From assembly GCF_000711735.1 (NCBI RefSeq), contig NZ_JONL01000003.1:310001-374000 (forward strand): a stretch of DNA of 64,000 bases, given 5' to 3'. The translations under genes and the position numbers were made by a program. Positions 1 to 7,928 of this stretch are shown here, piece by piece (position 1 is the first letter of the stretch; each line of letters begins with the position of its first letter). The stretch is from Maridesulfovibrio frigidus DSM 17176. GTDB taxonomy: Bacteria; Desulfobacterota; Desulfovibrionia; Desulfovibrionales; Desulfovibrionaceae. The notes beneath the pieces are model-generated. The model was not told the DNA's origin and did no database searches. It saw nothing but the letters and a program-made list of their open reading frames with translations.

Positions 1-157
1 ATGTTAGTTTTCCCCAAGAACTGATAATGATGGAATTAATTAACTAACATTCAAAAATTTATTACCTTTTTGTTGACGCAGGGACAAGGTTTTTTTAACT
101 TCTGTGTAGTCAAAGTGTTTTTTTTCTCTACATCTTAGAAAAGTCGAGGATAAAGGT

Positions 158-598
158 TTGGGTAATAATCGGCAGTTACAAACAAGTGAAGATAAAACTT
201 CTTCTTTTTCGCTGAGAGCAGATCTTGCGGAGTTGAAAGAGCTTGCCGAGAATATTGAAAAATTCGGTGAGTTGAATGATATTCCGGGAAAGGCTCTTTT
301 CGAGGTGAATCTCGTTTTGGATGAACTTTTCACTAACCTTGTCAGTTACGGGTGTTTTTCGGATTCACATAATTTTGATATAATGCTTCTTATTGAAGAT
401 GGTGTTATGCTTATTGAGATTAAAGATGACGGGAAACCATTTAATCCCCTTGAAATTCCTGAACCCGAGATCCACTGCGATTGTGATGAGCGGAAGATTG
501 GTGGTTTAGGCATCCATTTTATGCGTAAAATGATGGATGATATTGAGTACTCGTGGAATAATGGTAAGAATAGATTGAAGTTGACCAAAAATATTTAA
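158..598 (+). CDS. RsbW-like anti-sigma factor / serine kinase (HATPase_c_2)
   Basis: Small GHKL-fold ATPase of the RsbW/SpoIIAB type, 146 aa, the usual length. Such proteins bind a partner (sigma factor or other target) and phosphorylate a STAS antagonist. Visible ATP-site motifs are the N box DELFTN (about 55-60), the G1 box DDGKPFNP (90-97) and the G2 box GGLGIHFM (115-122). The start is a TTG with GAGGA 7 bases upstream; no ATG fits the N-terminus. It lies 87 bp ahead of a STAS protein gene in the same orientation, which matches the kinase/antagonist pairing of partner-switch modules. No sigma factor or PP2C phosphatase is inside the window; either may lie to the left. The target is unknown. 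Confidence 0.8.
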   Translation: MGNNRQLQTSEDKTSSFSLRADLAELKELAENIEKFGELNDIPGKALFEVNLVLDELFTNLVSYGCFSDSHNFDIMLLIEDGVMLIEIKDDGKPFNPLEIPEPEIHCDCDERKIGGLGIHFMRKMMDDIEYSWNNGKNRLKLTKNI

Positions 599-685
599 TT
601 TTTTTAATCATATTTATACAGCCACCTGCCGGAATCTACTATTGAGCTACCGGGTGGGAGTAATGGCACGAAAACGGAGGGCAAG

Positions 686-1024
686 ATGGGCTTGGAAGTT
701 GGTGAAAACAAAAATGATGGTGTTATAGTTTTTTCGCTTAAAGGAAGACTTGATTCTAATACTTCAAACGATTTTGAAGACAGGCTCTTGAATTCAATTC
801 AGAGTGGAGAAAATAAAATTGTGCTGGACTTTGAAAACCTTGAGTATATTTCAAGTGCCGGGCTTCGTGTTCTTCTAAAGGCTGCTAGAGAGCTTAAAGG
901 CGGCGACGGTAAACTGGTTCTTTGTTGTCTGAAAGATTACATTCGTGAAGTCTTTGACCTATCCGGTTTTGTTTCCTTTTTGCCTATTTTTGATTCAAAG
1001 GACGAATGTGTAACATCGTTCTAA
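686..1024 (+). CDS. STAS-domain anti-sigma factor antagonist
   Basis: Single STAS domain of 112 aa, like SpoIIAA/RsbV. The phosphorylation loop reads YISSAGLRVL, with Ser57 the likely phosphoacceptor; the aspartate that often precedes it is Ser56 here. ATG is preceded by a strong ACGGAGG. Together with the upstream RsbW-like kinase it forms a probable partner-switching pair in which phosphorylation releases the antagonist from the kinase. A hairpin terminator follows at 1111-1148, so the pair is likely one transcription unit. Confidence 0.85.
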   Translation: MGLEVGENKNDGVIVFSLKGRLDSNTSNDFEDRLLNSIQSGENKIVLDFENLEYISSAGLRVLLKAARELKGGDGKLVLCCLKDYIREVFDLSGFVSFLPIFDSKDECVTSF

Positions 1025-1110
1025 TACATAGTATTTGTACATGTCTCGTGTCGTTCTGATGATCTTTCGTCAGTATGGGCGGGGTGCATGTTTTATATTT
1101 ACTTTATTAA

Positions 1111-1148
1111 TCTTCCTGCCCGCTCTTTGTTCGGTCAGGAAGATTTTT
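1111..1148 (+). terminator. Rho-independent terminator after the STAS gene
   Basis: TCTTCCTG pairs with CAGGAAGA around a loop of about 14 bases and is followed directly by a run of seven to eight T. It separates the STAS gene from the permease gene, whose ribosome binding site begins just after it. Confidence 0.75.
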
Positions 1149-1171
1149 TTTAGAACCCGAAGGGGTGGCTT

Positions 1172-2368
1172 ATGCATGAATTATTTATTCCACTGGCGGT
1201 AATGCTATCGCCGCGAGGCTTGACTCTTGCCGGAAATGGAGCAGGGCAAGGCGGGATTGTCTTTGCCGGATTACTTATTCTTATGGCTGTCCTTTCGCTC
1301 CGCTCTGCTCGTTCAATGGGTATGCTGACCAGTTATGATTTCAAATATGCTAATGAGGTATGTCCTTTTATCGTGGGTGTTTTAGATTCAGCGCGAGTCT
1401 TTGCATTGGGCGCTATTCTTGTTTCTTCGCTTGGAATAGCCGGATATGCTGTTAATGAAGTTTTCGCGCTCTGGTTCCCAAATCTTGGTGCATCATTTTT
1501 AATTCTCGCTCTTGCGGTGTCCGCTTGCTTTCTGCCAGTTGGAAAAGGGCGGTACGTTTTTATAGGGTCTCTCGGAATTTCGGTCTGTAGCTTCTTATAT
1601 GTTGCATTTATGACAACTCAGGTTTCAGAGCCCGGTTTTGCCGGTCCGTGGGATGTTGTACCCGCCGGAGGGATAACTTCCTGGCTTAATATAATTTTTC
1701 TTGCAGTTCTCGCTTTTATCGGATTCGATTTGGCTTTTAAATCAAAGCTGAGAGATAATCCTTCACTTCCTTCCATTGTCGTGACTGCGCTGGCATTTAT
1801 CCTTTTCCTGTGGGGCGCACTGCTTATAGTCTCTCCTGATAAAATTGCGGATTCGTACGTCGCACATTTTAAAGTTGCCAGAATAGCACTCGGAAGTACG
1901 GGCCGCATTCTTATGGCAATAACTGTTGTATTGGGTACGTTTGCGGCAACTTTCGGCGTGTTCCGTGTCCTTGGAAGCAGGCTTGCTAACCGTATGTGTA
2001 AAGGCGAATCCCAGAGTCGAAAAATTGTTGGAACAATTCTGGCTGTCACTGTTGGCGGGGCGATGGCTACTGGGTGGGCCGGAGAACCTGCTTTGGATTC
2101 TTTGATTGCGGCAGGACTAAGTTTTTGGTTTATCGGATATGCTCTTGTTGATTTAGTCGATGTTATTGCTAGCCGTAAAGCTGGACTTTTCCCTTTTCTC
2201 TCTGCTCTTGCATTTGTTTTTCATGTTTTTGCTGCAATAATGAGTTTTCATCTGGCAGAATTCCAATCATATTTCGGAGCGGCATTTGGTGGAATGTTAC
2301 TTGTAAGCTTTGTCTTTGCAATTCTCCGCATAATGAAAAAGGATTCTCCGTCTACTGCTGAGCAATAA
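1172..2368 (+). CDS. Multi-pass membrane protein, APC-superfamily permease-like
   Basis: 398-aa protein made almost wholly of hydrophobic segments, roughly eleven or twelve membrane spans. The motif AFIGFD near the middle and the later LGTFAATFGVFRVLGSRL stretch resemble amino acid permeases of the APC superfamily, but the glycine-rich first helix of that family is only weakly matched (NGAGQGGIVFAG). An AAGGGG ribosome binding site lies 6 bases before the ATG. It stands alone between two terminators or gaps. Substrate cannot be told from the sequence; the family call is tentative. Confidence 0.5.
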   Translation: MHELFIPLAVMLSPRGLTLAGNGAGQGGIVFAGLLILMAVLSLRSARSMGMLTSYDFKYANEVCPFIVGVLDSARVFALGAILVSSLGIAGYAVNEVFALWFPNLGASFLILALAVSACFLPVGKGRYVFIGSLGISVCSFLYVAFMTTQVSEPGFAGPWDVVPAGGITSWLNIIFLAVLAFIGFDLAFKSKLRDNPSLPSIVVTALAFILFLWGALLIVSPDKIADSYVAHFKVARIALGSTGRILMAITVVLGTFAATFGVFRVLGSRLANRMCKGESQSRKIVGTILAVTVGGAMATGWAGEPALDSLIAAGLSFWFIGYALVDLVDVIASRKAGLFPFLSALAFVFHVFAAIMSFHLAEFQSYFGAAFGGMLLVSFVFAILRIMKKDSPSTAEQ

Positions 2369-2538
2369 GTTTGGATTTTTAGAAGGAATAAAACCATAGA
2401 ATTTATATAGCTACGCTCTTATAATAGGAACTTTTCTCATTTAATTATTGAATAGTCACAAGATTATGATATTCTTAACCTACTTCTAAATTTCTAGAAG
2501 AAATAATCCCTGTAACTCCAAATGATAAGGAGAAAAAA

Positions 2539-2955
2539 GTGAAAAACCGTATCGTTTTATTATTTATATTTACAATGTTTATAACGGTCGCAGCAGTTTA
2601 TGTTACTGCAAGTCCTGCTTCTGCCGAGAGATTTACTACTGTTTCTGTCGAAACGCTTAAAAGTAAGCTTGGCTCTGACGGGTTAGTTATAGTGGATTCT
2701 CGTAGTGGCTCTGATTGGCGGGGAAGTGAGCTGATTATTCCCGGAGCTGTCCGTGGTAAGCCCGGTGCTGAAGATTTATGGGCACCTGAAATACCGAAGA
2801 ATGCTGAAATTATAATTTATTGTGCCTGACCTAACGAATACACCAGCGCCCGGGTGGCGCAGGAATTAGTTGAAATGGGTTACACTAATGTAAGTGTACT
2901 TCTCGGTGGATGGCACGCATGGCATAGAGGCGAGTATCCTGTTACAGAGAAATAG
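2539..2955 (+). CDS. Predicted selenocysteine-containing periplasmic rhodanese (UGA read through at codon 97)
   Basis: Single-domain rhodanese (sulfurtransferase fold), 138 aa if the in-frame UGA at 2827-2829 is read as Sec. GTG start with AAGGAG 6 bases upstream, then a signal peptide ending near ASPASA, so the protein is exported. Before the UGA: VSVETLKSKL and IVDSRSGSDWRGSELIIPGA, the usual rhodanese start. The active-site loop reads YCA-U-PNEYTSARVA; in ordinary relatives known to me this loop is YCxCPNExTSARVA, so Sec replaces the second Cys of a CxC pair. After the UGA the frame stays open with full family similarity (VLLGGWHAWHRGEYPV) to TAG at 2953-2955. A two-tier stem-loop lies just after the UGA (see 2831-2869). 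A plain pseudogene is the alternative, but the codon falls exactly on a redox Cys. Partner selA/selB/selC genes are not in this window. Confidence 0.85.
2831..2869 (+). promoter_or_regulatory. Putative bacterial SECIS element
   Basis: Immediately downstream of the UGA, CUAA (2831-2834) can pair with UUAG (2866-2869), and an upper stem CC-A-GCGCC / GGCGC-A-GG (2843-2850 with 2856-2863, one A-A mismatch) closes a five-base loop CGGGU. The loop starts 22 bases after the UGA and carries a GG, as expected of SelB-binding bacterial SECIS hairpins. The sequence also encodes conserved rhodanese residues, so it is doubly constrained. Confidence 0.75.
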
Positions 2956-2989
2956 TAAGTTTATAAAATTAGCATTATAAGATTGAAGT

Positions 2990-3025
2990 AGCGGTCATGT
3001 ATTTAGTTACATGGCCGCTTTTGTT
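2990..3025 (+). terminator. Terminator after the selenorhodanese gene
   Basis: Twelve-base arms AGCGGTCATGTA and TACATGGCCGCT (one G-T wobble) with a six-base loop, followed by TTTTGTTT. It lies 35 bp after the TAG that ends the read-through frame. That position fits a gene ending at 2955 better than one ending at the internal UGA. Confidence 0.75.
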
Positions 3026-3035
3026 TGCGCAAAAA

Positions 3036-3074
3036 AGAACCTCCGGGCGGTGTGTCGCCGGGAGGTTCTTTTAA
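3036..3074. terminator. Second hairpin, likely bidirectional terminator
   Basis: AAGAACCTCC pairs with GGAGGTTCTT, extended inward by GGCG/CGCC after one mismatch, loop GTGTGT. An A-run lies on the left flank and TTTT on the right, so it can serve the rightward rhodanese gene and the leftward MscS gene that converge here. Confidence 0.7.
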
Positions 3075-3126
3075 TTAAGCTAGATCTGTTGTTTGAGTGT
3101 GGACGTTATCCTATGAAGGTTTATAC

Positions 3127-5652
3127 TTACACAGGTTTATCTCGTTCCAGTTTCGGTAGATTTCTATGTTTTCTAAGTGCTGCCACTCTGAAATATCTAC
3201 TGATTGTTTTACGTTTCTCTTTCAAGGCGTCACGCTGGGCGGCCAACTGAGCTGCTTCATTACCTTTAGGTTTGTACTTATTCTTAATTCCGCGGAAAGA
3301 GACTTTAACTTTCTTATCCTGGAAACTCTGATCTAAATTATCAACGATTTCAGATTCAGTAGTGTACTGATCTTCAAACTTTTCAACCCAAAAATATATT
3401 TCAAAGTCCAGCCCAAGTTGTCCGAATCTCTTGAAAAGGATGCTTGGTTCTGGATCAGCTAATACTTTCGGATGTTTCTTAACAATTTTAAGCATTAATT
3501 TTTTTGCTTTTTTAATCTTCGATCCCGGAACAAGAGTTATCGGAATTGCTACGCGTATTCTGGAATCGCGGAAGTTAAGGTTTACAATTTCACCTTTGAG
3601 GAAGCTTGAGTTTGGAATGATTACCATGCTGTTGTCCAGTGCGCGCATGGTTGTGTTTCGTATGGAAACATCTTCAACCACTCCTATAAGCTTGTTACGT
3701 TGCAGGGTGTCACCTTTTTTAATTGAGCCACCGAATAGGATAATCAGGCCACTGACAAAGTTGCTTACGATATCCTTAAGGCCGAAACCAATACCGATAG
3801 AAAGCCCGCTTGCTATCCAAGTCAATGCCGACATCGGAATTCCAAGCAATGACAATGCTGAAATGATAAAGATTACCCAGACCAGATAAGATCCGATAGT
3901 CGAGAAAGTATGAGCTAGCGCTGATTCAAGTTTGCGCCCGGCAATAGATGTCGATGACACCAGGGTTTTGAGCCAGAATAGAATCAGGCGCGATGTGAAA
4001 AATAAAATTAGGATGTAAAATAGGCTTTTAATAGAAATCGCCGCGCCGGCAATTTTAATATCCATGTGCCTAAAAACAAACTTCGCAAAAGGTATGCCGC
4101 CCATATATGCCATTGCCCATGCTATGAACATAAAGATGATAACCGAAACCGAGAGCGGGTATAGCATCTGGACCATCTGGTTCTGCTGTCGTTTTTCGGC
4201 TGGCTGAACTTTTATAGGCTCAGTAGCTTCATTTTTATCTTCAGCACTACCATTTTCAGTTGCTGCCTCAGTTCCTTCAACAGCATCAGGCATTTCAGGC
4301 GCGGTCATGACCGTCTTTAGCGCGTTGCATATTTGCAGCGTGACAAGAAAGAGGAACCAGAGCTGAGTCGCAATCATGGCCTGCGCTCCGAACCCAAAGA
4401 TGGTTGCGAAAGCTCCTAGGCCGAGAATATACATTGAAACTTTAGATGTTGTTTTTGTTATTCCTAAGGACTGTCTTTTTCTATTAGATCTCATCACCGC
4501 TAACGCAATCAGGCTGAGGCATATCCAGATTGTACCGATACAATCTACCGGCATGGTCAGCATGTGAAGCATGTCTCCTGCTGTCATAAGAGCCCAGAGG
4601 GTAAACATTGGAGTAAAGATTAGCGGGGCTGGTTGGCTTTTCTCTCTTGCCCATAAAAAATTCCGTGCGCAAATTATAATCCCTAAAGTGATAAGCTCAG
4701 TCCATATCAGGCCTGTAATCTGATTTGAAGTGAAGAGGGTTACCTTGCGCGATATAAATATTCCGGCTCCCAGTGAAAGCATTATCAGTCCAAGGTTGTA
4801 AGCGGACATTGAGTGCTTTATAAATGATGGGCGTCTCAGCAGGGTTTTGACTGCTTGGCGAAGTACTACCCAGCATATCAAAGATATAATAGCTAAATAG
4901 ATCATGAAGTCAGTCCAGCTGACCCATACGAAAAGAGGATAATAAAATTTAGAGTGGCTTCTGTTCCATTCGTGGAAAGAGTATGAGATATCCTGCCAAC
5001 TGCTTAGTTCGAGTAATGTCGGTCCAGCCTCAAAATAGAACCCTTCCATTGAAGTTCTATAATACGTAGTTGTCAGAACTTTATTTTCTTCAATGGCTGC
5101 TATCGCTCGATCTGCACGGCTCAAGTATTTATCTATTTCCTTTTTGATCGTACTTGCGTGTTCATGTATTTCATTAAATTTTTGGTAGGTTTGCTGTAGT
5201 AGATTGTTTTTTACGTTAGCTTTCAGACTATCTTCAATATTTAGCTGTGCCAAAATATCAATGTCTTTTTTTATGTTTTTGAGACGATTCTTTTCAATAA
5301 GAAGACTCTTTTTGGCATTTAAAACATAATCGTTAAGGTCATCCAATTGTAGTAGGATTGTTCTATAGGACCATGGAGTTCGTTTAGCCAGTCCGCGGAG
5401 AAGTTTTAGTTGGTCTAGTCTATCTTTTGCTTTGTTGATGCTGTGGTTAAACTTTTTGACCATAGCGGGTAGGTTTTTTTGAAGAATCAGCACCGCTGCG
5501 TTTTGTTCAGTGATATCCTGTTCAATACCTTCAACCATGAAGGTCCAAGTTGCTTTATTCGATTCTGCCCGCGCGGAATTGAATAAAGAGAGGCTCAGTA
5601 GCATCAGGACGGTGGTAATCAGGATAATTGTATTTCTTTTGTATATGGTCAT
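3127..5652 (-). CDS. Large MscS-family mechanosensitive channel (MscK/MscM-like)
   Basis: 841 aa, much longer than MscS itself. An N-terminal signal peptide (about 1-30) precedes a coiled-coil-rich periplasmic part (about 30-225), then about nine to eleven membrane segments, and finally the MscS core. The pore-lining helix region reads GLSIGIGFGLKDIVSNFVSG, followed by the beta domain with IPNSSFLKGEIVN. The C-terminus is basic. A linker of about 40 acidic residues (near 450-490) interrupts the membrane part. Such proteins release solutes on hypo-osmotic shock; the extra periplasmic domain suggests a modulated channel. ATG with GGAG upstream. It is a single-gene unit facing the selenorhodanese gene. 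Confidence 0.85.
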   Translation of the reverse strand: MTIYKRNTIILITTVLMLLSLSLFNSARAESNKATWTFMVEGIEQDITEQNAAVLILQKNLPAMVKKFNHSINKAKDRLDQLKLLRGLAKRTPWSYRTILLQLDDLNDYVLNAKKSLLIEKNRLKNIKKDIDILAQLNIEDSLKANVKNNLLQQTYQKFNEIHEHASTIKKEIDKYLSRADRAIAAIEENKVLTTTYYRTSMEGFYFEAGPTLLELSSWQDISYSFHEWNRSHSKFYYPLFVWVSWTDFMIYLAIISLICWVVLRQAVKTLLRRPSFIKHSMSAYNLGLIMLSLGAGIFISRKVTLFTSNQITGLIWTELITLGIIICARNFLWAREKSQPAPLIFTPMFTLWALMTAGDMLHMLTMPVDCIGTIWICLSLIALAVMRSNRKRQSLGITKTTSKVSMYILGLGAFATIFGFGAQAMIATQLWFLFLVTLQICNALKTVMTAPEMPDAVEGTEAATENGSAEDKNEATEPIKVQPAEKRQQNQMVQMLYPLSVSVIIFMFIAWAMAYMGGIPFAKFVFRHMDIKIAGAAISIKSLFYILILFFTSRLILFWLKTLVSSTSIAGRKLESALAHTFSTIGSYLVWVIFIISALSLLGIPMSALTWIASGLSIGIGFGLKDIVSNFVSGLIILFGGSIKKGDTLQRNKLIGVVEDVSIRNTTMRALDNSMVIIPNSSFLKGEIVNLNFRDSRIRVAIPITLVPGSKIKKAKKLMLKIVKKHPKVLADPEPSILFKRFGQLGLDFEIYFWVEKFEDQYTTESEIVDNLDQSFQDKKVKVSFRGIKNKYKPKGNEAAQLAAQRDALKEKRKTISRYFRVAALRKHRNLPKLERDKPV

Positions 5653-5853
5653 CTGGCTCTCCGGTGCTTGACAAGTCCGGTATGTTTACGTTTAAGAATG
5701 GTGATTAACTGACTGGATCAGACTGCCTTTATACTGTTTATTCTGAGATAGTTCTTTTATTATTAAAACTAAAAAACGTTTTGCTGGTTTTGCTTTTGCA
5801 GTTTAGGTGTTTGCGACAAAGAAAACAAACATTTTTATATATATTGTTGCGGT

Positions 5854-6396
5854 ATGGAGTTGCCCTTGAGTAAAATTTATTTGATCGGTCCCAGGGCTTG
5901 CGGGAAAACTACGGTTGGCAGAGCTGTTGCCAAAACATTACAATTTGATTTTTATGACAGCGATGCGGTTATCCTTGAAAAAGCAGGGTGTGAAATATCT
6001 ACTTTTGTTGAGTATAATGGATGGGATGCATTTCGTGATTTAGAAACTAAAGTCCTTAAATTTCTTTCAAAACTTGATAATGTAGTTGTTTCTTGTGGTG
6101 GTGGCATTGTTGTTCGCACGGAAAATATTGAAATTTTGAAAGAAGGTTTTACTGTTTATTTAAAGACAGATGTAGATACTCTGGTTCAGCGTCTGTCTGT
6201 AAATCCTGAACATGGCCAGCGACCTTCGCTTACAGGTAAGCCTTTGGCGGAAGAGGTTCGTGAAGTTCTGGAAGAGCGAGAAAGCTTATATTCAGACTCG
6301 GCGACGGTTATTGTTAGCGGAGCTGATAGTATCAAGGGACTTAGCGCTGGAATTGTAAAAGAATTTAATTTGATTGAGAATGGAGACGGAAAATAA
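5854..6396 (+). CDS. aroK: Shikimate kinase
   Basis: 180 aa, P-loop kinase that makes shikimate 3-phosphate in chorismate biosynthesis. Walker A GPRACGKTT (12-20), substrate-site DSD and FRDLE, and the CGGGIV loop are all present, as is the lid-region QRPSL. The stop codon overlaps the ATG of aroC by one base (TAATG), so the two are translationally coupled and carry out two late steps of the same pathway. The ATG has no clear ribosome binding site; a TTG 12 bases later is preceded by GGAG and could be the real start. Whether it should be named aroK or aroL cannot be told. Confidence 0.9.
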   Translation: MELPLSKIYLIGPRACGKTTVGRAVAKTLQFDFYDSDAVILEKAGCEISTFVEYNGWDAFRDLETKVLKFLSKLDNVVVSCGGGIVVRTENIEILKEGFTVYLKTDVDTLVQRLSVNPEHGQRPSLTGKPLAEEVREVLEERESLYSDSATVIVSGADSIKGLSAGIVKEFNLIENGDGK

Positions 6397-7448
6397 TGAG
6401 CGGTAATACTTTCGGCAATCTATTTAAGGTTTCCACTTATGGGGAATCTCATGGTCCCGGTCTTGGCGGAGTTATTGATGGATGTCCTGCTGGTATTGAG
6501 TTGAATGAGGACATTATTCAGCTTGAGCTGGACAGGCGCAAGCCCGGATCAGGCATTGCCGGAACTGCTCGCAAGGAAGCTGATAAAGTAAAAATTTTAT
6601 CTGGTGTTTTTGAAGGTAAGACCACCGGAACTTCCATAGGTTTTCATATTGAGAATACCGACCAGCGTTCCAGAGATTATTCAAAAATTATGAATGTCTA
6701 CAGACCCGGTCATGCTGATCTCAGTTATGATGCTAAATATGGTTTCAGAGATTACAGAGGCGGAGGACGTTCTTCCGGAAGGGAGACAGTTTCCCGTGTT
6801 GCCGCTGGTGCTGTGGCGCAGGAGATCTTGCGGGGTGAGGGGATAACTTTCAATGCTTATACTGTGCGCATAGGCGGTATAGATGCAGTCGTAACTGATC
6901 CTGATAGTGCGTGTGACCGATTGTTTTTCAGCCCTGATGCTGATGTTCTCGAAAAATGGGAAAAACGCATAAAAGAAGTTCGCTCCGCAGGTGATACTCT
7001 TGGCGGAGTTGTTGAAGTTTGCGTGAAAGGAGTTCCTGCCGGACTCGGTGAGCCTGTATTTGATAAACTCGATGCACGTCTTGCCTACGCACTGATGTCT
7101 GTCGGCGCGGTGAAGGGCGTTGAAATTGGTTCGGGCTGTGCTTCCGCAGATGCTACGGGCGTTGAAAATAATGACTTTATTAACGAGAAAGGGTTCTTGT
7201 CTAATAATGCTGGTGGAATTCTTGGTGGTATTTCAAGCGGACAGGATATAGTTGTAAGGGCGTTCGTGAAGCCCATTCCGTCTATCAGTATTGAACAGCA
7301 GACAGTTGATAACGAAGGCCATTCTGCGGAGATAAAGATTGGAGGCAGGCACGATATATGCGCTATTCCGCGTATCGTGCCGGTTCTTAAAGCTATGGCA
7401 ATGCTTACTGTTGCCGACCACCTTCTCTTGCAGCGTAGAATGAAATAA
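6396..7448 (+). CDS. aroC: Chorismate synthase
   Basis: 350 aa, full length. The enzyme removes phosphate from EPSP to make chorismate, with reduced FMN. Family signatures include the N-terminal STYGESHGPGLGGVIDG, the RPGHAD segment and the GGRSSGRETVSRVAAGA FMN-binding stretch. The start overlaps the stop of the shikimate kinase gene. A strong terminator follows at 7471-7512. Confidence 0.97.
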   Translation: MSGNTFGNLFKVSTYGESHGPGLGGVIDGCPAGIELNEDIIQLELDRRKPGSGIAGTARKEADKVKILSGVFEGKTTGTSIGFHIENTDQRSRDYSKIMNVYRPGHADLSYDAKYGFRDYRGGGRSSGRETVSRVAAGAVAQEILRGEGITFNAYTVRIGGIDAVVTDPDSACDRLFFSPDADVLEKWEKRIKEVRSAGDTLGGVVEVCVKGVPAGLGEPVFDKLDARLAYALMSVGAVKGVEIGSGCASADATGVENNDFINEKGFLSNNAGGILGGISSGQDIVVRAFVKPIPSISIEQQTVDNEGHSAEIKIGGRHDICAIPRIVPVLKAMAMLTVADHLLLQRRMK

Positions 7449-7470
7449 ATAATATCTGAATATTATAGTA

Positions 7471-7512
7471 AAATGGGAGCACGATTATAAATTGTGCTCC
7501 CATTTTTTTTAA
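7471..7512. terminator. Bidirectional terminator between aroC and the YbjQ-like gene
   Basis: Perfect arms AAATGGGAGCAC and GTGCTCCCATTT with an eleven-base loop, followed by T8 on the right. An A-rich left flank lets it also serve the leftward gene. Confidence 0.85.
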
Positions 7513-7515
7513 AAT

Positions 7516-7857
7516 TTATTTTGCCTTTTTGAGCCTGACTGCTGTCCCATAGCATGAATAAAACCTATCCCCTTCAGGATGGAATGAAACCGCCTCGCGG
7601 TAGCCGAGAATTGCGTCGGCATTAGCATCCATTGCTTGAGCTATTAACCCATAGAAAGCATTATCAAAGTTGTAGCTACGACAAACGACCAGTCCGAAAG
7701 TTCCCATTACGTCTCTATTGGGAATTTCCTCAATGGTCACTATTTTAAGTTTTCCGCCTAAGTAAAGATTGCGGGCCATTTCAAGCCGCTGTTCTTTCTT
7801 GGCATCTTCCTGAGATCTACGTCCTTTTCTGGCTGGACTTCCAAACATAAGAGCCAT
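7516..7857 (-). CDS. Small YbjQ/DUF74-like protein
   Basis: 113 aa, soluble. After a basic, Gln/Arg-rich N-terminus of about 30 residues, the pattern of VTIEEIPNRDVMGTFGLV, then an alpha-helical AMDANADAILGYREA and a final YGTAVRL matches the YbjQ/UPF0145 family fold, sometimes called a putative heavy-metal-binding domain. No enzymatic residues are evident and function is unknown. It is the last gene before the bidirectional terminator and is 71 bp downstream of the hybrid kinase gene on the same strand, so the two may be co-transcribed. Confidence 0.55.
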   Translation of the reverse strand: MALMFGSPARKGRRSQEDAKKEQRLEMARNLYLGGKLKIVTIEEIPNRDVMGTFGLVVCRSYNFDNAFYGLIAQAMDANADAILGYREAVSFHPEGDRFYSCYGTAVRLKKAK

Positions 7858-7928
7858 ATTTTTATCCTCTTTAAGTCTTTGTGATGAAAGATTTCTGCCT
7901 TAATTATGCATGAATATCAACAGACAGT

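Noticed and set aside
1-44. Short frame at the left edge that would end at TAA 42-44, possibly the tail of an upstream gene
   Set aside because: Only 14 codons are visible and no family pattern can be read.
3011-3250. 79-codon rightward frame after the selenorhodanese
   Set aside because: It runs through two terminator hairpins and into the 3' end of the MscS gene.
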